DNA from: GCA-2684655 sp045105235
GTDB lineage: Bacteria > Planctomycetota > UBA1135 > UBA2386
Direction: 5' to 3'
NCBI GenBank assembly: GCA_045105235.1
Contig: JBGCDH010000002.1
Coordinates: forward strand, 124,001 to 188,000
Length of the DNA stretch: 64,000 bases
Positions 17,724 through 26,987 of the stretch are shown here, in pieces; position 1 is the stretch's first letter; each line of letters starts with the position of its first letter. The position numbers and the translations under genes were made by a program. The notes under the pieces were generated by a model, which was given only the letters and a program-made list of their open reading frames with translations, had not been told where the DNA came from and searched no databases.

Positions 17724-18551
17724 CTACTCGTGCGCGCTGACGATCTCGAGCCACGTCTTGGCCATCAGCGCCGCGCCGTCGCGCGATGGGTGTACTCCGT
17801 CGCGCGCCCAATGCTCGGCCGGAGCCTGCTCTAGCGCGTCTTGGAACATCGAGTGGAAGGGCACAAAGATCGCACCGTGCTTGTCGGCGACGCGCCGGCT
17901 CGCTTGCCGGTAGCCGTCAAACTCGGGGAACCAGGTCTCGTCGACCGCTCCACAGGTCAGCACAAACGGCTCGCAAACCACGAGCGTTGCGTTGGGCAGG
18001 GCCTCGCGCGTGCGCGCGAGCAGCGCATCGTAGTCGCGTTCGTAGACCTCGATGGTGCCGTCGTAGTTGCCGTTGCGCTTGTGCCAGATGTCGTTGACGC
18101 CGATCAGGATGCTGACGATGTCGGGCTTGAGCTCGAGACAGTCGCGATCCCAGCGATCGGCCAGCTGGAACACCTTGTGGCCGCTGATGCCTCGGTTGTA
18201 GACGGCGATTTCTTCGGGCGCGGTCTGCATCATCAGGCCGGCCGCGGCAAGCGACGCATAGCCATGGCCAAGGGCTCGGTGATGGTTGGCGCGGCTCTCG
18301 ATCTTTTCATCGCGCGCCCGGCCGGCGTCGGTGATCGAGTCCCCTTGGAACAGCACCGTCATGCCCGGCTGGATCAAGCTGCTGGCCGCATGTTCGCCGG
18401 CGTCTGCACCGCCGTGCTCGCTGTTTGCGGCACAGCCGCCAAACGTCGCGGCCGCAACAAGGCAAAGCACGGCGAGGCCGGGGTGCTTGCGGCGGCTGCA
18501 GGGGCGGCGCGCGTCGGTGCCGCGGGAGTGCGCAGAAGCATGGTGGCTCAT
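17724..18551 (-). CDS. SGNH/GDSL-family hydrolase lipoprotein
   Basis: Exported esterase-type protein of about 275 residues. After a basic N-region the signal sequence ends in TFGGC, a lipobox, so the protein is probably a membrane-anchored lipoprotein. SGNH blocks are visible: FQGDSITDAG (block I, nucleophile Ser), NRGISGHKV (block II, Gly), LIGVNDIWHK (block III, Asn) and ARDGVHPSRDG (block V, Asp and His). These proteins de-esterify glycans or lipids; the substrate is unknown. ATG 18551 lies 22 bases after the stop of the upstream CIA30-DUF4174 gene, so the two probably form an operon. Confidence 0.88.
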   Translation of the reverse strand: MSHHASAHSRGTDARRPCSRRKHPGLAVLCLVAAATFGGCAANSEHGGADAGEHAASSLIQPGMTVLFQGDSITDAGRARDEKIESRANHHRALGHGYASLAAAGLMMQTAPEEIAVYNRGISGHKVFQLADRWDRDCLELKPDIVSILIGVNDIWHKRNGNYDGTIEVYERDYDALLARTREALPNATLVVCEPFVLTCGAVDETWFPEFDGYRQASRRVADKHGAIFVPFHSMFQDALEQAPAEHWARDGVHPSRDGAALMAKTWLEIVSAHE

Positions 18552-18572
18552 GCCCAGACGATAGCCGAGCAA

Positions 18573-19598
18573 TCAGTTGCGTCGCCGCGCTTCGCGAAGT
18601 TCTCGTTTGCGCATGGGCATCTCGTCGACCATGTCAAAGAAGCGCTGCGCGGCAACGGCTTGCTGGCCGCGGAATTTGGTGCCTCCGTCTTTGCCGACCA
18701 GGAGGATTTCGAACGGGCTCGGGTCGATGTTCTTGTCGGTTTCGAGTCGGCTGCGCACGGTTGCGACCTCGGCCACAGTCAGCTCGCGGTTGCCGGCGCG
18801 CGATGTGCCTTGTGAGAGCAAGACGCACAGCGCAATGTCTCGCTCGCCAAAGCCGGCCTTGTTTGTGTCGATGTCCGCGAGTGTTTCTCGCAGCTTCGCA
18901 TCGCGTTCGTCGGTCGCCACGACGACGACGACGCGCTTGTCGCTCGCGAAGGAATCGAAACGAAACTCCGCGTAGGTTGCGATCTGGGTGAGTTCGATCT
19001 GAAACGCGCCGTCGATCTTGTCGTCAATCGAAACGCCGATCTCATCGACCAAGCTCGGGGTCACGGGGGGCAGGTCGAGCGAGCGGCCGCGCCAAGTCGG
19101 CTTTAGGTCGGCGTAAGGGATATACACGTCCTCGAATGGGGCGGTCACGCTCGGGGCAAGGCGCGGCGGCGGGGTTGTTTGGAACGTCGTCCGGTAGGAG
19201 GCGCCGAAGCGGCCGCGGCGCTGTTCGACTGGTTGGCGGAGACGCAGTGTATACGTGCGGCCGTCGCCGCGAACCCGCAGTCGGATGCCGAGCTCGCCTG
19301 GTTGCCCGAGCTGGAGATCGGGCACTGGCCGGCGGATGGAGGAGAAACCGCCACCGTTGGTGTTGAGCACGCCGCCGAACATGATCCGGTCGCCCACCTT
19401 TCGGAACGAGCCTGTGGAGCGTCCGCCCATCACGCCGTCGAGTACTGTGCGCCAGCGTGCACACTCCGCGTCATTGCCGAAGTCGCATAGCACGCGGGTG
19501 CTCGGAATTCGTGTTGCGCGCGATTCGGCGGGTTCGTTTTGTGCTGGAAGAATTGCCTGTGCAGCCAAGAACACGGCCGCAAGCAGCGAGGGCGTCAT
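18573..19598 (-). CDS. Exported CIA30-like / DUF4174-like fusion protein
   Basis: Protein of about 341 residues with a signal peptide (MTPSLLAAVFLAAQAILPAQ). Residues about 30-210 resemble the CIA30 (complex I intermediate-associated 30) beta-jelly-roll fold: RWRTVLDGVMGGRSTG, then GGGFSSIRRP, RGDGRTYTLRLR, YADLKPTWRGR and DKIDGAFQIELTQI. Residues about 215-341 resemble DUF4174: FASDKRVVVVVATDERDAKL, a thioredoxin-fold-like strand pattern, then VLLVGKDGGTKFRG. A link between these two domains in one exported protein is unusual. Start ATG 19598 is chosen from the signal peptide. It is the first gene of a probable two-gene operon with the SGNH hydrolase. No catalytic residues are recognised. 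Confidence 0.72.
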   Translation of the reverse strand: MTPSLLAAVFLAAQAILPAQNEPAESRATRIPSTRVLCDFGNDAECARWRTVLDGVMGGRSTGSFRKVGDRIMFGGVLNTNGGGFSSIRRPVPDLQLGQPGELGIRLRVRGDGRTYTLRLRQPVEQRRGRFGASYRTTFQTTPPPRLAPSVTAPFEDVYIPYADLKPTWRGRSLDLPPVTPSLVDEIGVSIDDKIDGAFQIELTQIATYAEFRFDSFASDKRVVVVVATDERDAKLRETLADIDTNKAGFGERDIALCVLLSQGTSRAGNRELTVAEVATVRSRLETDKNIDPSPFEILLVGKDGGTKFRGQQAVAAQRFFDMVDEMPMRKRELREARRRN

Positions 19599-19819
19599 GC
19601 ATGCGACCTGTAAGGAACGGCGGAGCGGTCGAGCGTCTAGCAGCATGTGGGCGCACTTCGCTCAGTCTCAGGAGGCGGATGCGCGAGGTCCGCAACGGAT
19701 CGCGGCCCTTGGCGAGATCTTTCTGAAACCCCGTTCGCTAGGCCGGCTACGCTTTTTCGAAATCTCTGCACCGGATGCTCCCGCGCGAACAACAACGAAA
19801 TGTCCGCGAATCGCTTCCC

Positions 19820-21484
19820 ATGAGCTACCAAGCCCTATCTCTCGTCGGCCGAACCAGTTCGGTGCTCTTTTCTGCCGCTCTTACCTCGCTGCTCGCGCAG
19901 ACGCCGCTGCCGCCGTGTCCGCCGCAATACCTGACGGACCTCGAAATGCGTGCCTGGTCGGGCCTGACGCCGACAACGTCCGACGTCCATCAGCTGACCG
20001 CGGGTTCCTTCCACGCTTCGGGATACCCGGATGTCGCCTTCCTCGAAGGGGCACGGGTGCGGCTGATGGTGGCGCCCTGCATGGTCCACCAGATCATTGA
20101 CCTGCCGGTGACCAACCCATCGTCGGCTTTCGGCGGGCAGACGCTCGCCACCGAGCTGTGCCACATCCCTGGCGGGGCCATCGGCAACGACGAACTCGCC
20201 TTGCTCGTTCCGGGCGGCCTCGAGATCTGGTCCGCGGCATCGGCCTCAGCCGCGGGGCGGAACCTCGTCGCATACGGCGACACCACCTTCTCGGGTGCTC
20301 GAGAATTGAACTACGTGCGTGGCATGAAGTCGCTCGTGGCGATCGCCAGCGATGATCAAACCATCGTCTCCGTGGCGACCACCAGTGGAGTGACCAGCTC
20401 GTTTCCGGTCGGGGCGTTCGCTGAGTCCATGGTCACCTTGGACTGGGACAACGACGGCATCGATGAACTCGCCGTGGCGACTCCGCTCGGTCTCCGTGTA
20501 TTTGAGCTAAACGGCAATCTGGACCTGGATGCGCCCTACCCCATGAACGACGCGCAGCTCGTGCGGGTGCCGTCCCCTCTGGGTGACATGGTCGGCTTGT
20601 TGGCCCAGACCAACGCGGGCACTTCGTTTGTAACCGTTGGCACCAATTGGCAAGAGCAAGCGTGGCTGCCGAGTGACATCGTGTCCGCCGCTGCTTTGCC
20701 GTCGCCCAACAACGGCTGGCGCAACTTGCTGCTTGGCTCGAACCAGCGCTCGTCGGCGGACTTCTTGATCAACCAAGCGCCGCAAGGCTTGTCCCAATTT
20801 CTGTATGACCCGACGCGTGGCGTCGAGACGATTCTCTCGACGCAGCCGGAGAATCCGCTCAACCGCGCCGCCGCGGTGGATGCCGATCTGGATGGCGATG
20901 GCTACGGCGACCTGCTCTACCCCGTTGCCGCAGAGGGGGCGTTTGCCTACCAGTCGAGTCCGTTCACGACGCACGTAGAGCCGATTCCGAAGTATGTCGG
21001 CTTCAACTACACGCGGGGCCAAAGCTCCGGCATGGACCAGGTCACGATCGACCTGGGCGTGGTCACGGTGCCGGCAGATGCCACACACGTGGAGTGCCGC
21101 GTTTTTAGCTGTTTTATCGATCAAGGGGTGATCTACACCCTGGCAGAGTTGGCAAACTCCCGCGACAGCGTGGTTGGTGGGGTGCCAGACAAGATGACGC
21201 CGTTTTGCATTCCTGGCTATCAGATTGATGTCAACGGCATCCAGGTCGTGCTGCGTTTCGCGACCTTGGTAAACGGCACGGTGACGCGTGCGTTCCCATC
21301 GTCCTTTACCTATGCGGTTGCGAACGAGCAGCTCTTCTCCGGCGCATCGAATTTGCCCGGCGTGTCGCTGGTCATTCCCGGCGGCATCGGCGGCCAAAGC
21401 GACACGGGCGGCATCATCCGCACGCCTGGACTCCAGCCGCCTGCGGATGATGATGACGATGCGGATGTTGTCGTCGGCGGCTAA
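19820..21484 (+). CDS. Secreted FG-GAP/VCBS-type beta-propeller-like protein 1
   Basis: Exported protein of about 554 residues. The signal peptide ends near LTSLLAQ. The middle carries FG-GAP/VCBS-like blade motifs with calcium-type loops: LDWDNDGIDELAVAT (near residue 215) and VDADLDGDGYGDLLYP (near residue 355). A beta-rich C-terminal domain of about 150 residues follows. The chain ends with an acidic run of Asp and then VVVGG. It lies 54 bp upstream of, and on the same strand as, the first sigma factor. A protein of similar design borders the second cassette on its far side. Function unknown; it may be a surface or periplasmic binding protein. Confidence 0.7.
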   Translation: MSYQALSLVGRTSSVLFSAALTSLLAQTPLPPCPPQYLTDLEMRAWSGLTPTTSDVHQLTAGSFHASGYPDVAFLEGARVRLMVAPCMVHQIIDLPVTNPSSAFGGQTLATELCHIPGGAIGNDELALLVPGGLEIWSAASASAAGRNLVAYGDTTFSGARELNYVRGMKSLVAIASDDQTIVSVATTSGVTSSFPVGAFAESMVTLDWDNDGIDELAVATPLGLRVFELNGNLDLDAPYPMNDAQLVRVPSPLGDMVGLLAQTNAGTSFVTVGTNWQEQAWLPSDIVSAAALPSPNNGWRNLLLGSNQRSSADFLINQAPQGLSQFLYDPTRGVETILSTQPENPLNRAAAVDADLDGDGYGDLLYPVAAEGAFAYQSSPFTTHVEPIPKYVGFNYTRGQSSGMDQVTIDLGVVTVPADATHVECRVFSCFIDQGVIYTLAELANSRDSVVGGVPDKMTPFCIPGYQIDVNGIQVVLRFATLVNGTVTRAFPSSFTYAVANEQLFSGASNLPGVSLVIPGGIGGQSDTGGIIRTPGLQPPADDDDDADVVVGG

Positions 21485-21538
21485 GCGGTCGCTGCGCGCG
21501 TTGAGAGCCGCCCTGGATCCCGTTTTCATCATTCGAGC

Positions 21539-22228
21539 ATGACATCCTTCGCATTTTCCTGGCGGCGTTCTGTGCACGGGGCTGGCAAGCAGGCCGCCGG
21601 GCATTCGCATCCGCCGCCGCATGTGCCGCGCGCGGCGGACGCGCACAAGAGCAGCGCCGCGCAGCGCGAAGCGGATCTGGAGATGGTGCGCGGTTGCCTT
21701 GCGGGCCAAAGCGACATGGTCGCACGGCTCGGGGAGGCGCTCGGGTGCGTCGAAGGCATGTTGGCGCTGCGCAACCGACGCTTGGGTGGCTTGCTCGCCG
21801 CTGCCGATCTCGAGGACGTCGCCCAAGAGGTGCGCGTGGTTGCCTGGCGGCGTCTCAGCGACTACCGCAACGTTGCGGCGTTCACGACGTGGGTCTACGG
21901 CATCTGCGAGTTCACGCTTCGCAACCACGTTCGCGCCAAGTCACGGCGCCGCATTGTGGCTCTTGAGCAGGCTGCCGATTGCGAAGCGGAGCCTCAGGCG
22001 GAGCCCGAGTTCCATGATGATGTGCACGACTGCATGGAGCGGCTCGTTACCGTCGATCAACGAATCGTTCGGGCCAAGCATTTCGAAGGGGTCAGCCTGG
22101 AGCAGGCCGCTGAAGACATGGACATGAACAGCAATACGCTCAAGAGCCGCTACCTTCGGGCGCTCCGTCGTCTGCGCGATTGCCTGGTGCAAAAGGGTGT
22201 CGTTCTCACGGTCGAGGTGGATCAGTGA
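21539..22228 (+). CDS. ECF-type RNA polymerase sigma factor 1
   Basis: Sigma-70 family protein of about 229 residues with regions 2 and 4 only. Region 2 appears as DLEDVAQEVRVVAWRRLSDYRN followed by FTTWVYGICEFTLRNHVRAK, the core-binding and -10 recognition helices. Region 4 is the helix-turn-helix HFEGVSLEQAAEDMDMNSNTL ending KSRYLRALRRLRD, which reads -35 elements. An N-terminal extension of about 45 residues is Pro/His-rich and poorly conserved. The last four bases overlap GTG of the next gene, so synthesis with its membrane partner is probably coupled. This order (sigma, membrane partner, CHAT protease) recurs at 27-31 kb. Confidence 0.9.
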   Translation: MTSFAFSWRRSVHGAGKQAAGHSHPPPHVPRAADAHKSSAAQREADLEMVRGCLAGQSDMVARLGEALGCVEGMLALRNRRLGGLLAAADLEDVAQEVRVVAWRRLSDYRNVAAFTTWVYGICEFTLRNHVRAKSRRRIVALEQAADCEAEPQAEPEFHDDVHDCMERLVTVDQRIVRAKHFEGVSLEQAAEDMDMNSNTLKSRYLRALRRLRDCLVQKGVVLTVEVDQ

Positions 22229-22878
22229 GGATGCCGGAGAGCCGCGAAGAGCTGGTCCTGGCGGTGTTGACGGGTGCCTGCCCTGTCGATGACCCGAGGC
22301 TTCGCGAGCGGCTGGCCGCCGACCCCGAGCTTGCGGAAGAACTGCGCACGCTGCTCGCCACGCGGGACCTGGTCGATCGCGCTGGTGCCGAGGAGGGCGC
22401 CGTTGTTCGCGGGTTTCCAGGTGAAGAATTAGCCAAGCCGGCGCGCCAGGCTTCGGCGGTTCGCCAAGGTTGGCTGGCGCAGCCTGTATGGCGCACGGCG
22501 CTGGCCCTCTTGCTGGTGGTGGCTGTCGGCGCGGGCGCTTTCGCGCTCTGGAACCCTGGCGGCAACGGAGCTGCTGGCGGAACGGGTCCGGATGCGCCCC
22601 GGTTTTTGGGCGGAGACTTTGCGATCCGGGTTCCTGCAGAGCCTGGGCAAGTCTTCGAGTTCGACTACGAGCTCGTCGACGAGGAGTACTTTGAGATCGA
22701 GGTTTGGGCTGTCGGTGAAGGCGCTCGCAAGCCGTTGTTCGAAGACGAGGCCACGGGCTCTGCTTGGCGGCCGCCGGCCGAAGCAGAGACCTGGCCGGCT
22801 GCAGTGGATATCGTCGTTCGCGTGATGACTCCGGATGGCAACAACGCTGCAAACAGCTCCTGTCGCTATGCTCGCTAG
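22225..22878 (+). CDS. Single-pass membrane anti-sigma-like protein 1
   Basis: Protein of about 217 residues. The cytoplasmic N-terminal part has LTGACPVDDPRLRERLAADP, which matches GEWDAEHPKVRQRFDADP of the partner in the second cassette. A hydrophobic segment follows (VWRTALALLLVVAVGAGAFA, about residues 88-108), then a beta-rich extracytoplasmic domain with WRPP and a run of acidic residues. GAGGTG five bases before GTG 22225 supports that start, giving a four-base overlap with the sigma gene; ATG 22231 is two codons further. No zinc anti-sigma motif (HxxxCxxC) is present, so the anti-sigma role is inferred from topology, order and overlap. Its stop TAG belongs to repeat copy B. Confidence 0.68.
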   Translation: MRMPESREELVLAVLTGACPVDDPRLRERLAADPELAEELRTLLATRDLVDRAGAEEGAVVRGFPGEELAKPARQASAVRQGWLAQPVWRTALALLLVVAVGAGAFALWNPGGNGAAGGTGPDAPRFLGGDFAIRVPAEPGQVFEFDYELVDEEYFEIEVWAVGEGARKPLFEDEATGSAWRPPAEAETWPAAVDIVVRVMTPDGNNAANSSCRYAR

Positions 22879-23004
22879 TGTCGTGCATCTGGTAGGCGGG
22901 CATTTGGGCCTTCCTGCCGAGACGCCTTCCAGCCGAGGAGTTGCAACGCCGTGACGGGCGTCTTCGTGCCCGCAGAATGCCCCGATATCCGATGCACGAC
23001 ACTA
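22876..23004. repeat. Dispersed inverted-repeat element, copy B (short form, inverted relative to A and C)
   Basis: 129 bp bounded by TAGTGTCGTGCAT and its exact complement ATGCACGACACTA. The core matches the complement of copies A and C (CCCGCAGAATGCCCC, GACGGGCGTCTTCG) but lacks their middle 55-60 bp. It sits between the anti-sigma-like gene and the CHAT gene. Its first triplet is the stop of the former, and an ATG in its right terminus is the likely start of the latter. Confidence 0.93.
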
Positions 23005-25625
23005 GCCGGTTTGGCATAGCGGCCCTTGCGACTCTTGCTCTGTTGACGTGCACCGGCTCGGTGCGGGCGCAAGAGGCGCAACGTTCCTCTGCTGCTGGCA
23101 GCCCGCCGAGCGCTGCCGAGTTGGCCGCGGTGGTGGGCCAGATCGACGCGGGCCAGTTTGAAGAGGCGCTTGAGGTGCTCGGCCGCTGTGCGTCGGCGAC
23201 GCGCCCGCCCGAGGGCAAGCAGCCGCTGCGTTCGATTCGCGGCATCGTCAAACGCATACTGTGGCCGCCGGAAAACCAGCCAACGGTCACCAGAAGTCTG
23301 CATGCACATGCCGGCGAGCGTGCGCTAGAGCTCGCCTTCGCCGCGGGGCGCGTCGTGCGCTTTTGGCCAAAGGCGAGCATCCAGAACTACGCCTGGCATC
23401 GCACCGCCGAGCTGTGCCTCGATGTCGATGCCTCCGTCCGCGCGCTGGAGGCGTTGGCCGAACTGAAGCAGCTGCCGGATGGGGATTACCATCGCCTCGG
23501 CCGCGCTCTCGAAGTGGAGGTCCTGCTGGATGAGGTCCGCTACGCCGACGCGCTCTCGGCCGTGCGGGCATTCCCAGCCGTCGACACGTCTGATCCGGCC
23601 GCGCTCGCGTCGCTCTCGACGCAGAGAATGGCGTTCGCGACGGCACGAACGGGCCTGCGGATCGGGCGCGTCGATCTAGCCCTGAAGGCGCTCCGTCCCT
23701 ATCGCCGCGCGGCGGATGCGCAGACCCCTTCGCTGGAGCTGGCCTGGATGCGCCTGCAGGTCGACCTCGAGCTGGAGCAGTTTGACCGGGCCGCTGCAGC
23801 GGCCGAACAGCTGCTGGCGGAGCTGCGTGCTCTCGCGGCGTCCGAGTCGGCTTCTGAGGCATCGGTGCCCGCGTTCGTGCTTGCACAACGTCGCGCCTGG
23901 GGGGCGCGCATCGCCTACGTCGAAGCGGTAGCCAAGGAGCGGCTCGAAGATGCTTCGGCAGCTGGGCTGTTGGCGGCGATGCTCGACGACAGCGTTGTCT
24001 TGCCGGAGGTCCGCACCGGCGTGGCGCTGACGCTCGCCAAGGGCGCGATCCGCGCCGGCCAGTGGCGGCGCGCACAGGATCTGCTGGACCGGTCGAAGCG
24101 GCCGCGTGCGACGATTGGCTGGCTGGCTGCGCGTGGACGCTGCCTCGCGGCAATGGTGCGGGCAGGCACGGCCGAAGCGAGCGATCTAGTCGCCCTGGAA
24201 GAACGGCTTCGTGAAGCCTGGGGGCGTCACCTGAGGGCCTGGCGTGAGCTTCCGGCTGAAGACGCTTCGGTCGCGTTTCTACAGAGCGCCGAACGTCGAG
24301 AAATGCTGGCGGCATGGTTCGACGTCGTTGGCGCGCTGCGCGGCGAGGATGCGGCAGAAGCGTGCTTGGAAGCGTGGCTCGCAGTCGATGGTGCGGCAAC
24401 CAGCGTTCGGCGCGACGGACTCGCGCCCGGCACGGTGGCCGCGGTGCAGGCGCTGCTGGTGCCGCGCGATGGCGCCTTGCTCTGCTATCTGCCGGCTCCG
24501 CAGGGCTCGTTCGCGATCCGCGTAGGAGCCCATAGCGTGCAGGTTCGGCCGCTGCCCGGTGACCGCAACGTGCGGACTGCGGTGCGACGCCTGCGCGATA
24601 CGCTGCGTCCGAGCCGTCGTGGCAGTGCTGGCGGCGATGCGCTGCAGCCAGCGTCGGTTGTGCAGGAAGCGGCGGCGCCTTTGGCCTGGCTGCTGCCGGA
24701 GGACTGGGGCGCGGAAGGCGGCGCGCGACTCGCGATTGCAGGGCGGGAACTGCTGGCCGGGCTGCCGTTTGCCTGCCTGCCGCGAGCCGGTCGCAGGCAA
24801 TTTCTTGGCCTGCAGGTGGCGTTGAGCTACATCCCGAACTGCGCGCTTGCCTGCCGCGTCGCGGCACAGCCGGCTGGTTCGCATGCCGTGGATGTGGGGC
24901 TTGCGGCGGTCAACGTCGATGCGGACGAGCTGCGCACGCTCGATGGCGCGGAGCTTGCCGGTGTGCTGCCGATGGATCGCAGCTTTTCGGCAACGGCCGT
25001 CGAGAGTGATTGGCGCGGCACGCTTGCGGACCTGCTGGTTGGGTCGCGCTCCGCCACGGCCTTTGCGGTCTTTGCGCACGGTTGCTACGACGGCCGGCGT
25101 GCGGCGGCGGCTGGCCTGAAGCTCCGCACGGCCGAGGGCGCTTTGTTCGAGGCCTACTGCGAAGACGTGCAGCCGGCGTTTGCCAAGGGTCCGGAGCTCT
25201 TTGTGCTCGCGGTTTGCGGAGTGGGGCGTGGCGCCCTGCGGCGTGGCGACGAGTCGTCGTCCGACCTGGGCGGTCTGCTGCTGCGCGCGGGCGTTCGCAC
25301 CGTGGCGCTGTCTGACTACGATCTTGAGGTCCACCGCTGCGCCGAACTCGTGCGCGACCTGCTGCGCGGCGCTGCCGACGGGCTGCCGCCGGATCTCGCC
25401 TTGCGCGAAGCGCGCTGCGCGATGTTCGATCGCGGCCTGGAATCGCCCGGTGCTTGGGCCGTGCTGCGTCTCGAGGGCGCGGCGACGTGCTCTCTGCCGC
25501 TGCGCGCGTCGCCGCGTTCTGTCGGGGAAAAGACCCCGCTGCCGCTGCTCAGACTCGGATATGTAGCGCTCGGTCTCGGCTTGGCGCTGGCGGCGTTCTT
25601 TGCCGTGCGTCGCGCCTGCCGATAG
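22992..25625 (+). CDS. Exported CHAT-domain cysteine protease 1 with C-terminal membrane anchor
   Basis: About 877 residues: a signal peptide ending near SVRAQ, about 450 residues of helical repeats (TPR-like, for example around ELAWMRLQVDLELEQFDRA), and a C-terminal caspase-like CHAT domain. The catalytic dyad is visible as FAVFAHGCYDG (H696) and LFVLAVCGVGRG (C742). ELLAGLPFACLP and LPPDLALREARC are the usual flanking motifs. A final hydrophobic segment with a basic tail would anchor it in the membrane, domain outside. The probable start, ATG 22992, lies in the right terminus of repeat copy B, so residues MHDTS are encoded by the repeat; upstream starts in the same frame also lie in the repeat. 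CHAT enzymes are site-specific proteases. The target is unknown; the adjacent membrane partner is the obvious candidate. Confidence 0.85.
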   Translation: MHDTSRFGIAALATLALLTCTGSVRAQEAQRSSAAGSPPSAAELAAVVGQIDAGQFEEALEVLGRCASATRPPEGKQPLRSIRGIVKRILWPPENQPTVTRSLHAHAGERALELAFAAGRVVRFWPKASIQNYAWHRTAELCLDVDASVRALEALAELKQLPDGDYHRLGRALEVEVLLDEVRYADALSAVRAFPAVDTSDPAALASLSTQRMAFATARTGLRIGRVDLALKALRPYRRAADAQTPSLELAWMRLQVDLELEQFDRAAAAAEQLLAELRALAASESASEASVPAFVLAQRRAWGARIAYVEAVAKERLEDASAAGLLAAMLDDSVVLPEVRTGVALTLAKGAIRAGQWRRAQDLLDRSKRPRATIGWLAARGRCLAAMVRAGTAEASDLVALEERLREAWGRHLRAWRELPAEDASVAFLQSAERREMLAAWFDVVGALRGEDAAEACLEAWLAVDGAATSVRRDGLAPGTVAAVQALLVPRDGALLCYLPAPQGSFAIRVGAHSVQVRPLPGDRNVRTAVRRLRDTLRPSRRGSAGGDALQPASVVQEAAAPLAWLLPEDWGAEGGARLAIAGRELLAGLPFACLPRAGRRQFLGLQVALSYIPNCALACRVAAQPAGSHAVDVGLAAVNVDADELRTLDGAELAGVLPMDRSFSATAVESDWRGTLADLLVGSRSATAFAVFAHGCYDGRRAAAAGLKLRTAEGALFEAYCEDVQPAFAKGPELFVLAVCGVGRGALRRGDESSSDLGGLLLRAGVRTVALSDYDLEVHRCAELVRDLLRGAADGLPPDLALREARCAMFDRGLESPGAWAVLRLEGAATCSLPLRASPRSVGEKTPLPLLRLGYVALGLGLALAAFFAVRRACR

Positions 25626-25677
25626 TCGCGCCGGCCGAATCGCCGTTTGTGCGCCTGTGCGGCCGCGATCGCGATCG

Positions 25678-26748
25678 CTACAGGTCGACCGTTCGCCCTT
25701 CGCGTGCGGACTGGTCCGCTGCCAGCACGATGCGCAAGCTGTTGACGGCGTCGGCAACATGGTCGTCGAGGTTCCTGTCGTTCACGATCGCATCCAGCAA
25801 GAACTCCTGCTCGCGCAGGCACAGTCCGTCGTGGTCCGGTTCGTCGGTCGTATCGATCCACTCGTCGGGCCGCGTAAACTCGTCGTTGGCGTCGCGATCT
25901 TGCCAGTGCACCTTGAGCGAATTGGTGGCCGTGTGCGAGTCGATGTCGGCGCTGCCTTCTTTGCGGTCGCCTTCGCGCTCGGTGATCGAGACGCAGCCCT
26001 TCGGGCCGATGACGTCCTTCACGAAGTAGGCGGTTTCGCTCATCATTGGGCCCCAGCCGGCCTCGTACCAGCCGACCGAGCCGTCTTCGAACTGGACCTG
26101 GAGCTGGCCGTAGTTGCACATGCCCGGCTTCAGCTCGTCGGATAGTCGTGCCTGCACGGCCGAGACGCGCACCGGCCGGCTGCGCGTCATCTGGCACATG
26201 ACGTCGACGTAGTGAACGCCGCAATCCACGATCGGCGACATCGAGTCCATCAGCGCCTTGTGCGTGGCCCAGTCCTTGCCGCGCGACTGCTGGTTGAGGT
26301 TCATGCGCATGACCAGCGGCTTGCCGAGCGTCTGTGCGACTTCGACGAACTTCTGCCAGGCGGGGTGCACGCGCAGGATGTAGCCGATGACAAGCTTGCG
26401 CTGATGCTGCTTGGCGAGGTCGGCGATTTCCTGAGCCTCTGCGACCGTTTCCGCGAGCGGCTTCTCGCAGAAGACGTGGCTGGCGCCGGCCAGTGCGGTC
26501 CGTGCGATGGCCGCATGGGTATCCGGGTAGGTGTTGATCGAAACCACGTCGGGCTTGGTCTCGGCATACGCCGCTTCGAAGTCGCCGTAGGTTGCGATGC
26601 CGCCGAGTTCTTTCGAAAGGGCTTCTCGCGACTCTGGCCCCCGCGCGACCAGTCCGACGACCTGGTAGCCGTCGAGGTTGTGGTATGCGCGGGCATGGGA
26701 ACGGCCCATGTTGCCGCAGCCGACGACGAGGGTGCGCAGAGGATTCAT
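25678..26748 (-). CDS. Gfo/Idh/MocA family oxidoreductase
   Basis: NAD(P)-dependent oxidoreductase of 356 residues. The N-terminal Rossmann domain has VVGCGNMGRSHARAY, followed by VVSINTYPDTHAAIA and HVFCEKPLAETVAEA, where EKP is the family's catalytic/cofactor motif. The C-terminal alpha/beta domain has SPIVDCGVHYVDVM with the conserved Asp-x3-His. These enzymes act on sugars, inositols or their derivatives, and the specific substrate cannot be read. The gene lies between the two sigma/CHAT cassettes on the opposite strand, so it interrupts the duplicated region. It ends 52 bp from the first CHAT gene, convergent. Confidence 0.92.
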   Translation of the reverse strand: MNPLRTLVVGCGNMGRSHARAYHNLDGYQVVGLVARGPESREALSKELGGIATYGDFEAAYAETKPDVVSINTYPDTHAAIARTALAGASHVFCEKPLAETVAEAQEIADLAKQHQRKLVIGYILRVHPAWQKFVEVAQTLGKPLVMRMNLNQQSRGKDWATHKALMDSMSPIVDCGVHYVDVMCQMTRSRPVRVSAVQARLSDELKPGMCNYGQLQVQFEDGSVGWYEAGWGPMMSETAYFVKDVIGPKGCVSITEREGDRKEGSADIDSHTATNSLKVHWQDRDANDEFTRPDEWIDTTDEPDHDGLCLREQEFLLDAIVNDRNLDDHVADAVNSLRIVLAADQSAREGRTVDL

Positions 26749-26987
26749 GGCGACGTCATACCGCCTGCGTGGGTCTCAACCCAGTGTCGTGGGGTGGTCG
26801 ACCGCGCCGGGGAGACCGTTGTGCCCATGAACCTGGGGATTTTTCGAACTGGTTGGCTGGGCGAGACGGGTAGGTGTTGATGCAAGAAGATCTGGCACAC
26901 GGCAAATTGGGCGGCGTCGCCTCGGCGCGGCCGCGGCCTCCGATCTGTTGCAACTCACGTCCGAGGGTGGACTATCAAGCTAGTGCT

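Noticed and set aside
26783..26792. AGTGTCGTGG resembling the repeat terminus
   Set aside because: No core and no second terminus follow.
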